Assembly: GCA_022701475.1 (NCBI GenBank)
Contig: JAKOOI010000430.1
Coordinates: 1-5,356 of the forward strand
Direction of reading: 5' to 3'
Source of the DNA: Weeksellaceae bacterium
GTDB lineage: Bacteria; Bacteroidota; Bacteroidia; Flavobacteriales; Weeksellaceae
Length of the DNA stretch: 5,356 nt
How positions within the stretch are numbered: position 1 is the first letter of the stretch; every line of letters starts with the position of its first letter. This document shows, piece by piece, positions 5,268-5,356 of this stretch. The notes beneath the pieces were generated by a model, which did no database searches, was not told where the DNA came from, and saw only the letters and a program-made list of their open reading frames with translations. Both the position numbers and the translations under genes were made by a program.

Positions 5268-5356
5268 ATGGAAAATCAGACAAAACAGAAACTCAACCGC
5301 GGAACAGGCGGATACAATACAAAACTACCCGTTAAAATCGTACAGTTCGGCGGCGG
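5268..5356 (+). CDS. uxaB: Tagaturonate reductase / altronate oxidoreductase UxaB, N-terminus only (window ends)
   Basis: The 29 complete codons give MENQTKQKLNRGTGGYNTKL continuing PVKIVQFGG, with the next two bases GG. The pattern LNR..(12-15 residues)..LPVKIVQFGGG is the N-terminus of bacteroidete and E. coli-type UxaB, where the beta strand leads into the dinucleotide-binding loop GGGNFLR of the long-chain mannitol dehydrogenase family. The enzyme reduces D-tagaturonate to D-altronate with NADH, directly after UxaC in the pathway. The start chosen is the ATG at 5268, 62 bases after the transporter stop. An in-frame TTG at 5250 lies one base after GGAGG (5244-5248), too close to act as a Shine-Dalgarno, so the ATG is preferred. 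Fructuronate reductase (UxuB) and mannitol dehydrogenase are alternatives in the same family, but these usually read GxGxFHRAH instead of QFGGG. Confidence 0.8.
   Translation, partial: MENQTKQKLNRGTGGYNTKLPVKIVQFGG

Overview
The window reads as part of a chromosomal hexuronate (galacturonate/glucuronate) utilisation cluster from a member of the Bacteroidota, most likely a Chryseobacterium-like flavobacterium. The grounds are the protein style (UxaC, KdgK, Eda and ExuT of bacteroidete type), A-rich sequence rather than a good Shine-Dalgarno in front of the starts, low-GC spacers between moderate-GC genes, and spacers full of short palindromes and short tandem repeats of the kind I associate with Chryseobacterium and Flavobacterium genomes. 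The genus is an inference from style; no rRNA or other marker gene is present.

Layout, all genes on the + strand: uxaC (uronate isomerase, 5' end outside the window, ends 1223); a 275-bp spacer with a 9-bp tandem repeat, a nested inverted repeat and a weak promoter candidate; kdgK (1499-2503); a 383-bp spacer with a heptamer tandem array, a nested multi-stem palindromic block and a terminator-like hairpin; eda (2887-3546); a 132-bp spacer with one strong palindrome; an ExuT-type hexuronate transporter (3679-5205); a 62-bp spacer; and the first 29 codons of a tagaturonate reductase, uxaB (5268 to the window end).

Together these encode import of hexuronate (ExuT), isomerisation of galacturonate to tagaturonate (UxaC), reduction to altronate (UxaB), phosphorylation of 2-keto-3-deoxygluconate (KdgK) and cleavage of KDPG to pyruvate and glyceraldehyde-3-phosphate (Eda). 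The one missing step, altronate dehydratase (UxaA), is not in the window and may lie downstream of uxaB or elsewhere.

The protein-coding content is conventional and I see no new enzyme system. The unexplained material is in the spacers. In particular, 2571-2729 has a 12-bp closing helix (one mismatch) around several further stems, followed directly by a terminator-like hairpin. It could be a structured RNA or leader, or a small non-autonomous palindromic element. Related palindromes and a recurring CTTTG-type motif appear in front of three successive genes.
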